From NCBI GenBank assembly GCA_001515955.1, contig LOES01000140.1, forward strand, positions 1 through 15,600: a stretch of 15,600 nucleotides of DNA. The letters are read 5' to 3'. Under the pieces are notes generated by a model. That model made no database searches. It was not told the origin of the DNA and was given only the letters and a program-made list of their open reading frames with translations. Below are positions 1 to 7,596 of this stretch, piece by piece. Position 1 is the first letter of the stretch; the number at the start of each line of letters is the position of its first letter. A program made the position numbers and the translations under genes. The stretch is from Clostridia bacterium BRH_c25. GTDB taxonomy: Bacteria > Bacillota_A > Clostridia > Lutisporales > Lutisporaceae.

Positions 1-713
1 TTGAAAATTGCCAGGGTTTTATTTTGTGAAGGCCCTGTTCCTATGACCATAACTCCGCCATTGTATACCCACTTTTTCAAAGCTTCATATTGAGGCTTGC
101 TTAGCTTTGAGGTGTCAAAATTGTTTATTACTATGACATTAAAGGTTTTTAACGCGTCAATATCTTCGGGGAAGGAGTTCTCATCCAGCCTGATATTTTT
201 TGTACCAAAATTGCCAACACCTTTTACTGTCATTTTATTTATGTATTTTACACTGTCAAAGTCATCACTCAGAATACCTATGGCGTAGGTCTCCGCATTT
301 GAGCCTGGGTCTACCCTAAAAGCCTTTGTACTCACAACATTCTTGCCCTCTGCAAGGTTCACATTGAGCTTGGTGTTGAAAACATTCATAGGTACATTCA
401 TTACGAATTTTTTGGTGGAATCCTTGGGAAGACTCACATTCATTGCATATATCGTAATGCTGTCAGATTGGTTGGGCATCTCTATCTGAAGCTCACCATT
501 TATGTCCCTCAGCTTGTTTTCAATCTCAAAATAAACAGGCGTTGTGTAACCGATTTTGTAGAACTTGTCAAAACCCACCTTCATATCGATTTTTATTTCA
601 TCATCAACTGCAGCCTGCACATCAAGCTGCGTAAGCTGTCCCATGACTATTGCGAGCATTATAATAAATACTGCTGTGATTTTCAATCCCTCTTTCAATC
701 CATAAACCCCCAT
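1..713 (-). CDS. Secreted or membrane-anchored protein, N-terminal part (cut by window edge)
   Basis: Open minus-strand frame from an ATG at 713 running off the left edge, so only about 237 residues are visible. An in-frame TAA lies upstream of this ATG, which is the first possible ATG. The protein begins with a short basic segment and a hydrophobic stretch (about residues 13-24, TAVFIIMLAIVM), followed by a VQA-A-type signal peptidase site near residue 33, so it is exported. The next 150 residues look like a beta-rich domain (FDKFYKIGYTTPVYFEIEN, then repeated short strands). From about residue 170 the pattern changes to alternating helix and strand (FNVIVINNFDTSKL, then WVYNGGVMVIGTG), which resembles the start of a glutamine-amidotransferase-like fold as found in large clostridial exported proteins near MoxR/DUF58 genes. 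That family link is inference. A TTG at codon 6 is an alternative start. Confidence 0.75.
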   Translation of the reverse strand, partial: MGVYGLKEGLKITAVFIIMLAIVMGQLTQLDVQAAVDDEIKIDMKVGFDKFYKIGYTTPVYFEIENKLRDINGELQIEMPNQSDSITIYAMNVSLPKDSTKKFVMNVPMNVFNTKLNVNLAEGKNVVSTKAFRVDPGSNAETYAIGILSDDFDSVKYINKMTVKGVGNFGTKNIRLDENSFPEDIDALKTFNVIVINNFDTSKLSKPQYEALKKWVYNGGVMVIGTGPSQNKTLAIF

Positions 714-793
714 ATTACGCTGATTTTTACCCTTATAATTTTGTACATACTTTTACCCATACTTAGACGTTATATATCCTGTAAATGTTTCAA

Positions 794-833
794 ACTATAT
801 ATCACAGCTATATACATTTCTGTGATATATAGT
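794..833. repeat. Perfect 14-bp inverted repeat in the leader of the 1-713 gene
   Basis: The arms at 794-807 (ACTATATATCACAG) and 820-833 are perfect reverse complements, separated by 12 bases. The element lies 81 bases upstream of the ATG at 713. No run of T follows it on either strand, so it is not a standard terminator. It could be an operator for a dimeric regulator or a hairpin in the 5' leader. Confidence 0.6.
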
Positions 834-947
834 AATCCATTGCTACAACTAATATTCTAACCTACAGAAATCAATTATCCAATAGCTGGATTATGACATT
901 TGCTTTACAATCGCTGAGAGGAGCCTTGTATGCATTCCCTGTTGCAA

Positions 948-983
948 AAATATAAGCAAGCCATTATTGGCTTACTTATATTT
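948..983 (-). terminator. Rho-independent terminator of the 972-1544 gene
   Basis: The arms at 948-962 and 969-983 form a 15-bp stem with one mismatch and a 6-base loop. Read on the minus strand, the stem ends in ATATTTTTGC, a short T tract. It overlaps the stop codon at 972-974, so the last codons of the gene form part of the stem. Confidence 0.75.
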
Positions 984-1544
984 GAAGCTTATTGCTGTAT
1001 CCTGAAATCTTCTGTATGTTTTCAGTCTGCTGTAAACCTCCTGTCTGGAGAAGAAAAATAACGAAAATGCTTCCCATAAAAATACCCACCCGCCTATGGA
1101 AAGCCCTTCAATTAATATAGTAGTGAAAAAGCTATTCTCAATTTTTTGTACAGACAAATATCCCACCGATAAAAAAGCAATAGCCATGACAATATATAAA
1201 ATTATCTTTTCCCTTATTTGCTTTATCTCTTTTCTAATAAAATGAGTGGTAAAGTCAAAATTGTTTTTTATGCCCACCTTGGACAGTTTCTCTTTATCCT
1301 CATTAAATTGATCCTCAGGCATGTAAAATTGCAATTCCAGAGGGAACCCTAATGGAATATCAGAAGAACACACTTCCATAAAGTTTACAAGATCCGGGTC
1401 AAGATCCCTTCTTTTAATTGGGGACGGATCCCAACCATTGAAAATCTCATTATAATCAACTAATGAAATTTCTATAATAAATGCGTTCGTTTCCGGATTC
1501 ACTTTGTATATCTGTTTCAGATAATTCTTCTTTTTCTTGAACAT
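972..1544 (-). CDS. Conserved hypothetical two-helix membrane protein
   Basis: A 190-residue protein starting with ATG behind a clear GGAGG (7 bases before the start). It has a lysine-rich N-terminus, then a soluble domain with the distinctive stretch FNGWDPSPIKRRDLDPDL (35-52) and CSSDIPLGFPLEL (59-71). Two membrane helices follow at about 113-131 and 139-165, and a basic C-terminal tail (RLKTYRRF). The soluble domain before a helical hairpin suggests an inner-membrane protein with both ends in the cytoplasm. I have an impression that the WDPSP/RRDLDPDL motif recurs in unnamed bacterial proteins, but I know no assigned function and no enzyme motif is visible. It stands alone, with its own promoter candidate and terminator. 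Confidence 0.8.
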   Translation of the reverse strand: MFKKKKNYLKQIYKVNPETNAFIIEISLVDYNEIFNGWDPSPIKRRDLDPDLVNFMEVCSSDIPLGFPLELQFYMPEDQFNEDKEKLSKVGIKNNFDFTTHFIRKEIKQIREKIILYIVMAIAFLSVGYLSVQKIENSFFTTILIEGLSIGGWVFLWEAFSLFFFSRQEVYSRLKTYRRFQDTAISFKYK

Positions 1545-1588
1545 ATAAACCTCCGCTTACCGTTCATACATACAACTTATTTATATAT

Positions 1589-1617
1589 ATATTATCCCAT
1601 TTACTACCACTTGTAAA
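1589..1617 (-). promoter_or_regulatory. Candidate sigma-A promoter for the 972-1544 gene
   Basis: On the minus strand, TTTACA (1617-1612) is followed after 17 bases by TAATAT (1594-1589). Both boxes are imperfect, and GATAAT, two bases nearer the -35 box, is an alternative -10. The boxes sit about 45-70 bases upstream of the start, within the 164-base divergent spacer shared with the rocB-like gene. Confidence 0.35.
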
Positions 1618-1708
1618 CTTACACCCTATGCACGTATTAATACTATTTTAAACATGTGCAGGTATCCATTATTCTGGTAAAATAGAAATAGAAATGGAGG
1701 AATCACAG

Positions 1709-3361
1709 ATGGATACAACTAGAATGAAAAACTTGCTGGTTGAGCTTTGTAGTGTTTCAAGCATATCTGAGACAACCGGAGAAATTGATATGGCCGAAAA
1801 GCTTTATGAAGTGCTCATGAGAATGGATTACTTTAAAGCTAACCCAAGCAATGCAGCAATTGATTCTATGAAAAATGACCGGTTGAACAGATCCTTTGTC
1901 CATGCTCTTATGGAGGGAAAGAGAAAAAGTCCCAAAACAGTCATACTTCTAAGCCATTTTGATGTAGTGGATGTTGCAGACTACGGCCCTTATAAGGATT
2001 ATGCCTTCAAGCCCTTGGAGTATACAGAGCTTCTGAGGCAGGACATCAGCATCAGTCTCTCAAAGGAAGCTAAAGAAGACCTTGCCTCAGAGGATTATAT
2101 TTTTGGCAGGGGAACAATGGATATGAAGTTCGGAATAGCTCTTGATGTCGAAATAATGTGCCAAATTGAGAGTAAATTAGATAATTTCCCGGGAAATATC
2201 CTTTTGCTGTCGGTTCCTGACGAAGAAAACAATTCTGCAGGAATGCTTGCCGCTGTTGAGCTCCTAGTAAGATTGAAGGAAGAAAGAGGACTGGAATATG
2301 TATGCTGTATAGTATCAGAGCCCCACTTCCCCAAATATCCCGGAGATGACGGCAAGTACATATATACTGGAGCTGTCGGCAAACTGCTGCCGGTTTTCTT
2401 CTGTGTGGGTAAAGAAACTCATGCAGGTGACCCCTTTTCCGGCCTTAATCCTAATCTTCTCACCGCTAAGATTATTGAAGCCATTGAACTGAATCCGGAG
2501 CTGTCAGATGCGGTTGGAAGCTACAAAGTGCCCGAGCCGGTGTGTTTGAAACAGTCTGATATAAAAGCTGCCTATTCTGTATCTACTCCGGCCGCCGCCT
2601 ATGCATATTTTAATTTCATGACTGTTGTTTCTTCACCGGAGGAAATACTTAAAAAGCTTAAGAGTATAGGTAAGGAAGCATTTATGGAAGTATTATACAA
2701 CATACGGAGCAGGGCTGATCAACTGCAAGCCTTGACTGGCAGCAAGCCGAAGCTTCCCTCCATGAAGCCCTGTGTTATGACATATCAGGAGCTTTATAGG
2801 ATGTGTCTTGAAGCTAAGGGCAAAGAGCTTGACGAACATATGAGTGCCTTTATAAAAGAACTGCCTGCAAGTGACCTAAGAGAATTGTCCGTCAGTATAG
2901 TAAGAGAAGCACACAAATTCTGCCCCTATAGGGATCCCATGATAGTGCTGTTCTATGCACCTCCATATTACCCTCACTCCGGAATAGAAGGAAACAACAG
3001 CAAGATTATTGAAATAGCAGAAGGGATTATAGAAAAGGCAAAATTGAAATATGGTGATCACATGTCTCTGGAGCCCTTCTTCCCAGGCTTATCTGATATG
3101 AGCTATCTAGGATTGCCGGATAATATAGATATAAATAGTTTAAAGGACAACTTCCCCCTTTGGGGTGACAAATATACCATTCCATTGGATGCCATAGCCG
3201 GACTTAATATACCCTTTATGAATATCGGACCTCTAGGAAAGGATGCCCATAAGTACACCGAGAGACTTTGCGTTTCCTATTCCTTTGATAATGCTGCAAA
3301 GCTTGTGTTTGAAGCATTATTATCAGCCCTTGATATAAATCCCAAGTCCTTTGGGTTATAA
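1709..3361 (+). CDS. rocB: RocB-like M20-family metallohydrolase
   Basis: A 550-residue protein resembling Bacillus RocB, the arginine-utilisation protein of the M20 metallopeptidase/deacylase family (about 560 residues, so full length). Metal-site motifs fit the family: SHFDVVD with H83 and D85, the bridging aspartate in RGTMDMK (D138), the PDEE pair (E172, E173), and the KETHAGD histidine (H238). Other RocB-like stretches are YIYTGAVGKLLP, VLFYAPPYYPH and GKDAHKYTERL near the C-terminus. The start is placed at the second ATG because GGAGGA (1696-1701) lies exactly 7 bases before it, while the ATG at 1694 overlaps that site and has no ribosome binding site of its own. The substrate is not settled: RocB itself is poorly defined biochemically, and no other arginine genes are in view. 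Confidence 0.88.
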   Translation: MDTTRMKNLLVELCSVSSISETTGEIDMAEKLYEVLMRMDYFKANPSNAAIDSMKNDRLNRSFVHALMEGKRKSPKTVILLSHFDVVDVADYGPYKDYAFKPLEYTELLRQDISISLSKEAKEDLASEDYIFGRGTMDMKFGIALDVEIMCQIESKLDNFPGNILLLSVPDEENNSAGMLAAVELLVRLKEERGLEYVCCIVSEPHFPKYPGDDGKYIYTGAVGKLLPVFFCVGKETHAGDPFSGLNPNLLTAKIIEAIELNPELSDAVGSYKVPEPVCLKQSDIKAAYSVSTPAAAYAYFNFMTVVSSPEEILKKLKSIGKEAFMEVLYNIRSRADQLQALTGSKPKLPSMKPCVMTYQELYRMCLEAKGKELDEHMSAFIKELPASDLRELSVSIVREAHKFCPYRDPMIVLFYAPPYYPHSGIEGNNSKIIEIAEGIIEKAKLKYGDHMSLEPFFPGLSDMSYLGLPDNIDINSLKDNFPLWGDKYTIPLDAIAGLNIPFMNIGPLGKDAHKYTERLCVSYSFDNAAKLVFEALLSALDINPKSFGL

Positions 3362-3368
3362 TATATAC

Positions 3369-3387
3369 GGGCGGACATTGTTCGCCC
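3369..3387. repeat. GC-rich palindromic intergenic element
   Basis: The arms GGGCGGAC (3369-3376) and GTTCGCCC (3380-3387) pair over 8 bp with one G-T wobble and a 3-base loop, and are followed by CTACGGG. The element lies in the AT-rich 87-base gap between the rocB-like and rlmI-like genes and is much richer in GC than its surroundings. It lacks a T tract, so it is not an obvious terminator. It resembles the short dispersed palindromes with a GTTCGCCC core found in intergenic DNA of many anaerobes; that resemblance is from memory. Confidence 0.5.
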
Positions 3388-3448
3388 CTACGGGTTATTC
3401 TTAAAAACAACGTTATAAATATGTTATACATTGAAAAGAGGTATTTTA

Positions 3449-4618
3449 ATGGCTAAAGTTATACTTAAGAAGGGTGAAGAAGATAGAATACAGATGGGGC
3501 ACCCCTGGATTTTTGGCAACGAAGTTAAAAATATTGATGGAGATTTCAATCCTGCTGATATAGTTGATGTATATGACTCAAGGAACCATTTCCTTGGAAG
3601 AGGATACATAAACCCCAGGTCCAAGATACTGGTCAGACTATTAACCCGGGATCACGAGGAAATAAACAAGGAATTCTTCAGAAAAAGAATTATTCAGGCA
3701 TGGGACTACAGAAAAAAGCTTGTAGACACCTCAAGCTGCCGTGTTATTTTCGGAGAGGCTGATTTCCTGCCTGCTCTCATAGTGGATAAGTTCGGGGATT
3801 ATCTCAGCATTCAGACCCTGTCCCTTGGAATAGAAAAGCACAAGGACACTATAGTGGAGCTTCTGGAAGAAATACTGGCGCCAAAGGGTATATATGAAAG
3901 AAACGATGTGAAGATCAGGGAAAAGGAAGGTCTGAAGCAGCAAAAGGGCTTCATAAAAGGACCCTTTGATACTACTGTTGAGATAATGGAAAACGAAATT
4001 AAAATGCTTGTAGATATAGAAAACGGTCAGAAGACCGGTTACTTCCTTGACCAGAGAGAAAACCGTGCAGCACTGAAGCCCCTTGTGAAGGATGCCCGTG
4101 TATTGGATACCTTTACTCATACCGGAGGCTTTGCACTCCATGCAGCTTACTACGGCGCAAAAGAAGTTACTGCAGTGGATATTTCCGGACATGCAATAGA
4201 ATATGTCAAAAGAAATGCAGGGATTAACGGTCTTCAGGATAAGATAAAAGGTGTGGTCGGAAATGTGTTTGATGTACTTAAAGAATATCAGATGACAGAT
4301 GAAAAATTCGATGTGGTTATACTTGATCCTCCAGCCTTCTGCAAATCCAAGTCGGCTGTGGAAGGAGCCTACAGAGGCTACAAGGACATAAACCTGCGGG
4401 GCATGAAGATATTGAAGCCCGGAGGCTTCCTTATGACCTGCTCCTGCTCCCACTACATGTATCCCGGACTGTTCATGGAGATGATACAGGATGCAGCGAA
4501 GGATGCCAGGAAAATTGCAAGACAAGTGGAATTCAGGACTCAGGCTAAGGACCATCCGGTGCTCTACGGCTCCGATGAGTCAATGTACCTGAAATGTGTA
4601 ATTTTGCAGGTGATATGA
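3449..4618 (+). CDS. rlmI: Class I rRNA large subunit methyltransferase, RlmI family
   Basis: A 389-residue protein with the layout of RlmI, which methylates C5 of a cytosine in 23S rRNA (C1962 in E. coli) using S-adenosylmethionine. An N-terminal PUA RNA-binding domain (about 1-75) contains GHPWIFGNEV. The central domain has FLDQR (199-203). The Rossmann methyltransferase domain has the SAM-binding loop DTFTHTGGF (220-228), an acidic residue in VTAVDIS, the DPPAF motif (293-297), and CSCSH (331-335), where the catalytic cysteine is expected. The start is the ATG at 3449, behind AAGAGG with 8-base spacing; the earlier TTG at 3431 overlaps that site. It lies 87 bases after rocB on the same strand and may be read with it. 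Whether the target base matches E. coli is inferred from the family. Confidence 0.93.
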   Translation: MAKVILKKGEEDRIQMGHPWIFGNEVKNIDGDFNPADIVDVYDSRNHFLGRGYINPRSKILVRLLTRDHEEINKEFFRKRIIQAWDYRKKLVDTSSCRVIFGEADFLPALIVDKFGDYLSIQTLSLGIEKHKDTIVELLEEILAPKGIYERNDVKIREKEGLKQQKGFIKGPFDTTVEIMENEIKMLVDIENGQKTGYFLDQRENRAALKPLVKDARVLDTFTHTGGFALHAAYYGAKEVTAVDISGHAIEYVKRNAGINGLQDKIKGVVGNVFDVLKEYQMTDEKFDVVILDPPAFCKSKSAVEGAYRGYKDINLRGMKILKPGGFLMTCSCSHYMYPGLFMEMIQDAAKDARKIARQVEFRTQAKDHPVLYGSDESMYLKCVILQVI

Positions 4619-4622
4619 TAAC

Positions 4623-4703
4623 AGTCACTAGTCGCTAGAATTGAGCTAGTGCTCCGAAGCCTTTGCTTGAATCTAGTGACTAGCGACTAATGACTAGTGA
4701 CTA
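4623..4703. repeat. Inverted cluster of heptamer repeats between convergent genes
   Basis: Four tandem copies of a 7-base unit (consensus RYGACTA) fill 4676-4703: GTGACTA, GCGACTA, ATGACTA, GTGACTA. The left arm at 4623-4638 carries about two copies in reverse orientation. It can pair with 4680-4695 (16 bp, one mismatch) or, over 9 bp, with 4694-4702. The cluster fills most of the gap between rlmI and corA, which converge here. A bidirectional terminator-like hairpin is possible, but no T tract follows. Confidence 0.7.
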
Positions 4704-4720
4704 TCATTATATATAATGAT
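4703..4720. repeat. 18-bp AT-rich palindrome over the corA stop codon
   Basis: ATCATTATATATAATGAT is a perfect 18-bp palindrome that begins on the last base of the heptamer cluster and includes the corA stop codon at 4707-4709. It could extend the 3'-end structure shared by rlmI and corA, or be chance in AT-rich DNA. Confidence 0.45.
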
Positions 4721-5666
4721 GCTTCTTAAAATACATAAGGCTTATCACTGCTACAATTGCACTCAGTACGAAGACAAAAGGATAACCATATATCCATTTC
4801 AGCTCCGGCATGTACGTGAAGTTCATTCCATACCAGCCTGCAATAAGTGTTAAAGGTAAAAAAACAGCGGTTATTACAGTAAACAGCTTCATTGTATGGT
4901 TGAGACTTATGTCCACTTGTGCCTGATATGCCTCCCTGACCTGGGTCACATAGTCCCTAAGGTGCAGTACGTTATCATTAAGCCTTTCTATGCGGTTCTT
5001 CAGTATGGCGAAGTATTTCAGTGCACTTTCTTCAATCAGTCCATTCTCATTTTCCTCCAAGCCCTCTGCTATATCCAACAAAGGTTCATAATATCTTTTT
5101 AAGAATAACAGCTGCTTTCTCAGTTCAATTATCTCCTTTGTAAAATCCCGGCGTGCTTCCTGCATGACCTGCTCCTCCAGGAGAGCTATCCTGCTTTCTA
5201 TTTCCTTGAGTATGACATTATCCATGGAAGTCAGTCTATGAAGCATTATGTATAGAATTTTTGACAGATTTACAAAGTAATTGCTGGACTTATTGGCGTT
5301 TTCCAATACTTCCTTCTTTACATCATCTATCAGCCTATTGGCTGATTTGGACACCAGTATCAGATATCTCGATGTGAGATAGAAATCCAGTTCTCTGGCA
5401 GTAAGCCAGAACTTTTTATTACCGGATACATCCTTGTCCATTATGTTTATTACACAAAAGCTGAATTCGTCATAAATCTCCAGCCTTGGATTCTGCCTGG
5501 AGCTTATGCATTCCTCAACAGTAGTGTTGTGAAATTTGAAAAAGCCATTATTCTCACATAGCTCTTCAGGGGTTGATATTATCCAGTACCTGGACTTATC
5601 ATCCCTGCTTATATCCTCAAAGGTTGTTTCACACAGATTATTATCCTTCAGTCTATATACTTCCAT
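4707..5666 (-). CDS. corA: CorA-family divalent metal ion transporter
   Basis: A 319-residue protein with the CorA layout: a cytoplasmic N-terminal domain, a long charged helical region with strong coiled-coil character (about 130-255), and two C-terminal membrane helices (about 260-279 and 295-314). The signature GMNF-TYMPEL starts at residue 280, between the helices, and forms the pore mouth of Mg2+/Co2+ channels. The protein ends in KKHHYI, so the second helix is followed by a short basic tail, as in the family. The start is the ATG at 5666, with GGGAGG 8 bases upstream. An open frame continues to 5735 but has no ribosome binding site. Magnesium is the likely ion; the sequence does not settle it. 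It lies 115 bases downstream of the 5782 gene with no clear terminator between, so they may be co-transcribed. Confidence 0.93.
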   Translation of the reverse strand: MEVYRLKDNNLCETTFEDISRDDKSRYWIISTPEELCENNGFFKFHNTTVEECISSRQNPRLEIYDEFSFCVINIMDKDVSGNKKFWLTARELDFYLTSRYLILVSKSANRLIDDVKKEVLENANKSSNYFVNLSKILYIMLHRLTSMDNVILKEIESRIALLEEQVMQEARRDFTKEIIELRKQLLFLKRYYEPLLDIAEGLEENENGLIEESALKYFAILKNRIERLNDNVLHLRDYVTQVREAYQAQVDISLNHTMKLFTVITAVFLPLTLIAGWYGMNFTYMPELKWIYGYPFVFVLSAIVAVISLMYFKKHHYI

Positions 5667-5781
5667 TGTGCCGCCTCCCAAAATATACATAAGCATGCTC
5701 TGCCGCTCAAGATCCCCATAGTCTAATTCTACCATACGTTTTGCGAAATATCCTTGTATTGTTCATTCAGATTTCAAATAA

Positions 5782-6324
5782 TTATATTCCGTTTTCCAGC
5801 ATAAATATTTTCCATTCATCAGAGCTTTTCCTATAATGAATATACCATGTCTGGCAGTCCTTTTTCCCTTCTATTTCCACCTGTACTCCGGAGGTTATAG
5901 TTCCGTCGTCCTCTATGACATACCAGCTCTGCGTGACCTGTACCAGATTCCTGTCAGTTGCCATATACCCTTCCACATGCATATCCTCTGTGGCATATCT
6001 TATGTAACTGGAATTATTCTCCGATATCATGTACTCCGTATCCTCAGAAAGCATACTTGTAACTCTGGCCTTATCCCTTCTGAAAGTTGCCTGCACAAAC
6101 TCGCAGGATTCTGATGCAATAAATTCGCCAAGTTCCTTTACATTCTCCTCTTCTGTTTCTTTTTGTCTCCTGAATTGCCTCCCGGCATGATTCACACTGC
6201 TTAATCTGGCTGATATATCATCAGGGACCGGCTCTCCAAATCTGAACAGTACCCCGCCCAGGTATAAATCTGTTGTGACAAGGACAAGAAGCATAGTGGC
6301 AAAATAGCATAAGTATCTTTTCAC
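5782..6324 (-). CDS. Membrane-anchored or secreted protein of unknown function
   Basis: A 180-residue protein I do not recognise. It starts with KRYLCYF and a hydrophobic stretch (about 5-24) that acts as a signal anchor or signal peptide. A charged linker follows, rich in Glu, Lys and Arg (RRQKETEEENVKELGEF, about 53-69). The C-terminal 110 residues alternate short strands (VQVTQSWYVI, TSGVQVEIEG, TWYIHYRKS, EWKIFMLENG) in a way that recalls an NTF2-like fold outside the membrane; that is inference. The start is the GTG at 6324, preceded by AGGGGTG with 8-base spacing. The GTG three codons earlier lies inside that ribosome binding site. No catalytic motif is seen. It is next to corA on the same strand, so a cell-envelope role is possible but unproven. 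Confidence 0.78.
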   Translation of the reverse strand: MKRYLCYFATMLLVLVTTDLYLGGVLFRFGEPVPDDISARLSSVNHAGRQFRRQKETEEENVKELGEFIASESCEFVQATFRRDKARVTSMLSEDTEYMISENNSSYIRYATEDMHVEGYMATDRNLVQVTQSWYVIEDDGTITSGVQVEIEGKKDCQTWYIHYRKSSDEWKIFMLENGI

Positions 6325-6394
6325 TGTGTTCACCCCTAAAACAATGTATTTCTTCTTATGTTATTATTTGCCCAAGCTATGAAATATAATACAG

Positions 6395-6425
6395 AAGGCT
6401 ATGGATTTCATCAATCCATAGCCTT
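6395..6425 (-). terminator. Hairpin terminator of the HD-GYP gene
   Basis: The arms AAGGCTATGGATT (6395-6407) and 6413-6425 pair perfectly over 13 bp around a 5-base loop. The hairpin starts 4 bases beyond the stop codon of the minus-strand HD-GYP gene. The following minus-strand bases are T-rich but broken (TTCTGTATTATATTTC). On the plus strand TTATTTT follows, so it may work in both directions. Confidence 0.75.
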
Positions 6426-6428
6426 ATT

Positions 6429-7502
6429 TTAAACTATTGCTTTTATAAACCTATTACCGCTGTCATTGGATAAATCAATAAATTCATCGCCAAACCTTAC
6501 AATAGGCTGCCAGATCCTGTTTGGATTTATAAATACTATCTCACAGATTTCCCCTGAATTCAACTCCACAAAATCCCCTATATATGTATTTGCTATATTT
6601 TTTATAAACACTGTGAGTATCCTTGTATCCAGCTTGCCAAAAGTCTGCATTTCGAAATTCTTAATTACCTCAAAAGGGCATATCCTGTTCCTGTACGACC
6701 TGTTGGAGGTCATTGCATCATATATATCCGCTATTGCCACTATCTTGGGAAAAAGCGGTATATCTTCATCAACAGCTCCCACCGGGTAGCCGGAGCCATC
6801 GATTTTCTCATGATGCATCAGTACTGCATATTTCATGTTTAAAGTGGCATCCTTTACATTCTCCATCATCATATAGCCCAAAACGGGGTGCTTCTTCAAC
6901 TCATCAAATTCCGGACTGGTAAGCTTACCCGGTTTCAGGAGCAGCTTTTCGGATATTTTAGTCTTGCCTATGTCGTGCAGCAGTCCTGCAGTTGCAATTT
7001 CATCAATCTCTGCTTCACTAAGCTTCAGCCACTTTGCAATTATTATTGACATTAGGGATACATTCAGTGAATGTGAATATGTATAATCATCCATGGGTCT
7101 TATAAAGTGAAGGTAGTTTATTACATCACTTAAAGTACTAAACTCTTTTATTATATGCCTGCTTATCTGATTGACTGTGTGGACGTCTACAGCGACGCCC
7201 CTTCCAATTTCCTTTATAATATGAGTGACCTCATCCACTTTGATTTCGTATTTCTGTTTGAAGCTTATTACATTTTCCTGGATATAAACACTCTCTATTT
7301 CTTCCTTTGCTGCATATAGTCCATCATTTTCGCTAAGCCTTATTCTGATTTTATCAATATTATTAATGAGTATTTTTTCAATATGCCATTTGTCGATGAC
7401 GGTACCTTTCATAAGAATAGCAACGCCTGCAGTATTATAAACATCTTCAAAGATTACCATTCCGGGTTTCAGAATACTGGAGGGAACATTCATAACTTTC
7501 AT
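6429..7502 (-). CDS. HD-GYP domain protein, probable cyclic di-GMP phosphodiesterase
   Basis: A 357-residue cytoplasmic protein. The N-terminal part (about 1-120) resembles the variable sensory or dimerisation region of clostridial HD-GYP proteins and opens with ILKPGMVIFEDV. The catalytic HD-GYP domain (about 130-305) carries all signature residues: H144 in SHSLNV, HDIGK (176-180), KHP (204-206), HHEKIDGSGYP (230-240) and ADIYDAMTSNRSYR (258-271). This set predicts hydrolysis of the second messenger c-di-GMP. A beta-rich tail of about 50 residues (GDFVELNSGEICEIVFI) follows, as in related proteins. The start is ATG with GAGGTGA 6 bases upstream. The gene lies 94 bases downstream of the 7597-8598 gene with no evident terminator, so the two may form an operon. 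No transmembrane segment or receiver domain is seen. Confidence 0.92.
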   Translation of the reverse strand: MKVMNVPSSILKPGMVIFEDVYNTAGVAILMKGTVIDKWHIEKILINNIDKIRIRLSENDGLYAAKEEIESVYIQENVISFKQKYEIKVDEVTHIIKEIGRGVAVDVHTVNQISRHIIKEFSTLSDVINYLHFIRPMDDYTYSHSLNVSLMSIIIAKWLKLSEAEIDEIATAGLLHDIGKTKISEKLLLKPGKLTSPEFDELKKHPVLGYMMMENVKDATLNMKYAVLMHHEKIDGSGYPVGAVDEDIPLFPKIVAIADIYDAMTSNRSYRNRICPFEVIKNFEMQTFGKLDTRILTVFIKNIANTYIGDFVELNSGEICEIVFINPNRIWQPIVRFGDEFIDLSNDSGNRFIKAIV

Positions 7503-7529
7503 ATCCGCTCACCTCATCTTTAATATCTA

Positions 7530-7557
7530 TGTATATTATACTACTTTTATCTGACAA
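7530..7557 (-). promoter_or_regulatory. Weak promoter candidate for the HD-GYP gene
   Basis: On the minus strand TTGTCA (7557-7552) and TATACA (7535-7530) are 16 bases apart. A perfect TATAAT (7540-7535) overlaps the same place but lacks a -35 box at the right distance. It would give the HD-GYP gene its own start within the 94-base gap. Confidence 0.3.
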
Positions 7558-7596
7558 ATTACACTCTTTATTTACAAGATATTACATGAATTGTAG

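Noticed and set aside
468..860. 130-residue plus-strand open frame
   Set aside because: It lies antisense to the 5' end of the 1-713 gene, has no ribosome binding site, and its composition is that of AT-rich noncoding sequence.
1625..1665. TGCAC...GTGCA inverted repeat upstream of rocB
   Set aside because: Five paired bases with a long interval; no support as an operator or hairpin.
1694..1708. ATG at 1694 as the rocB start
   Set aside because: It overlaps the GGAGGA site that serves the ATG at 1709 and has no ribosome binding site of its own.
3731..4555. 274-residue minus-strand open frame
   Set aside because: It is fully antisense to rlmI, whose catalytic motifs are intact. It has no start signal or recognisable domain.
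4623..4720. CRISPR-like array
   Set aside because: The repeats are contiguous 7-base units without spacers, so this is not a CRISPR array.
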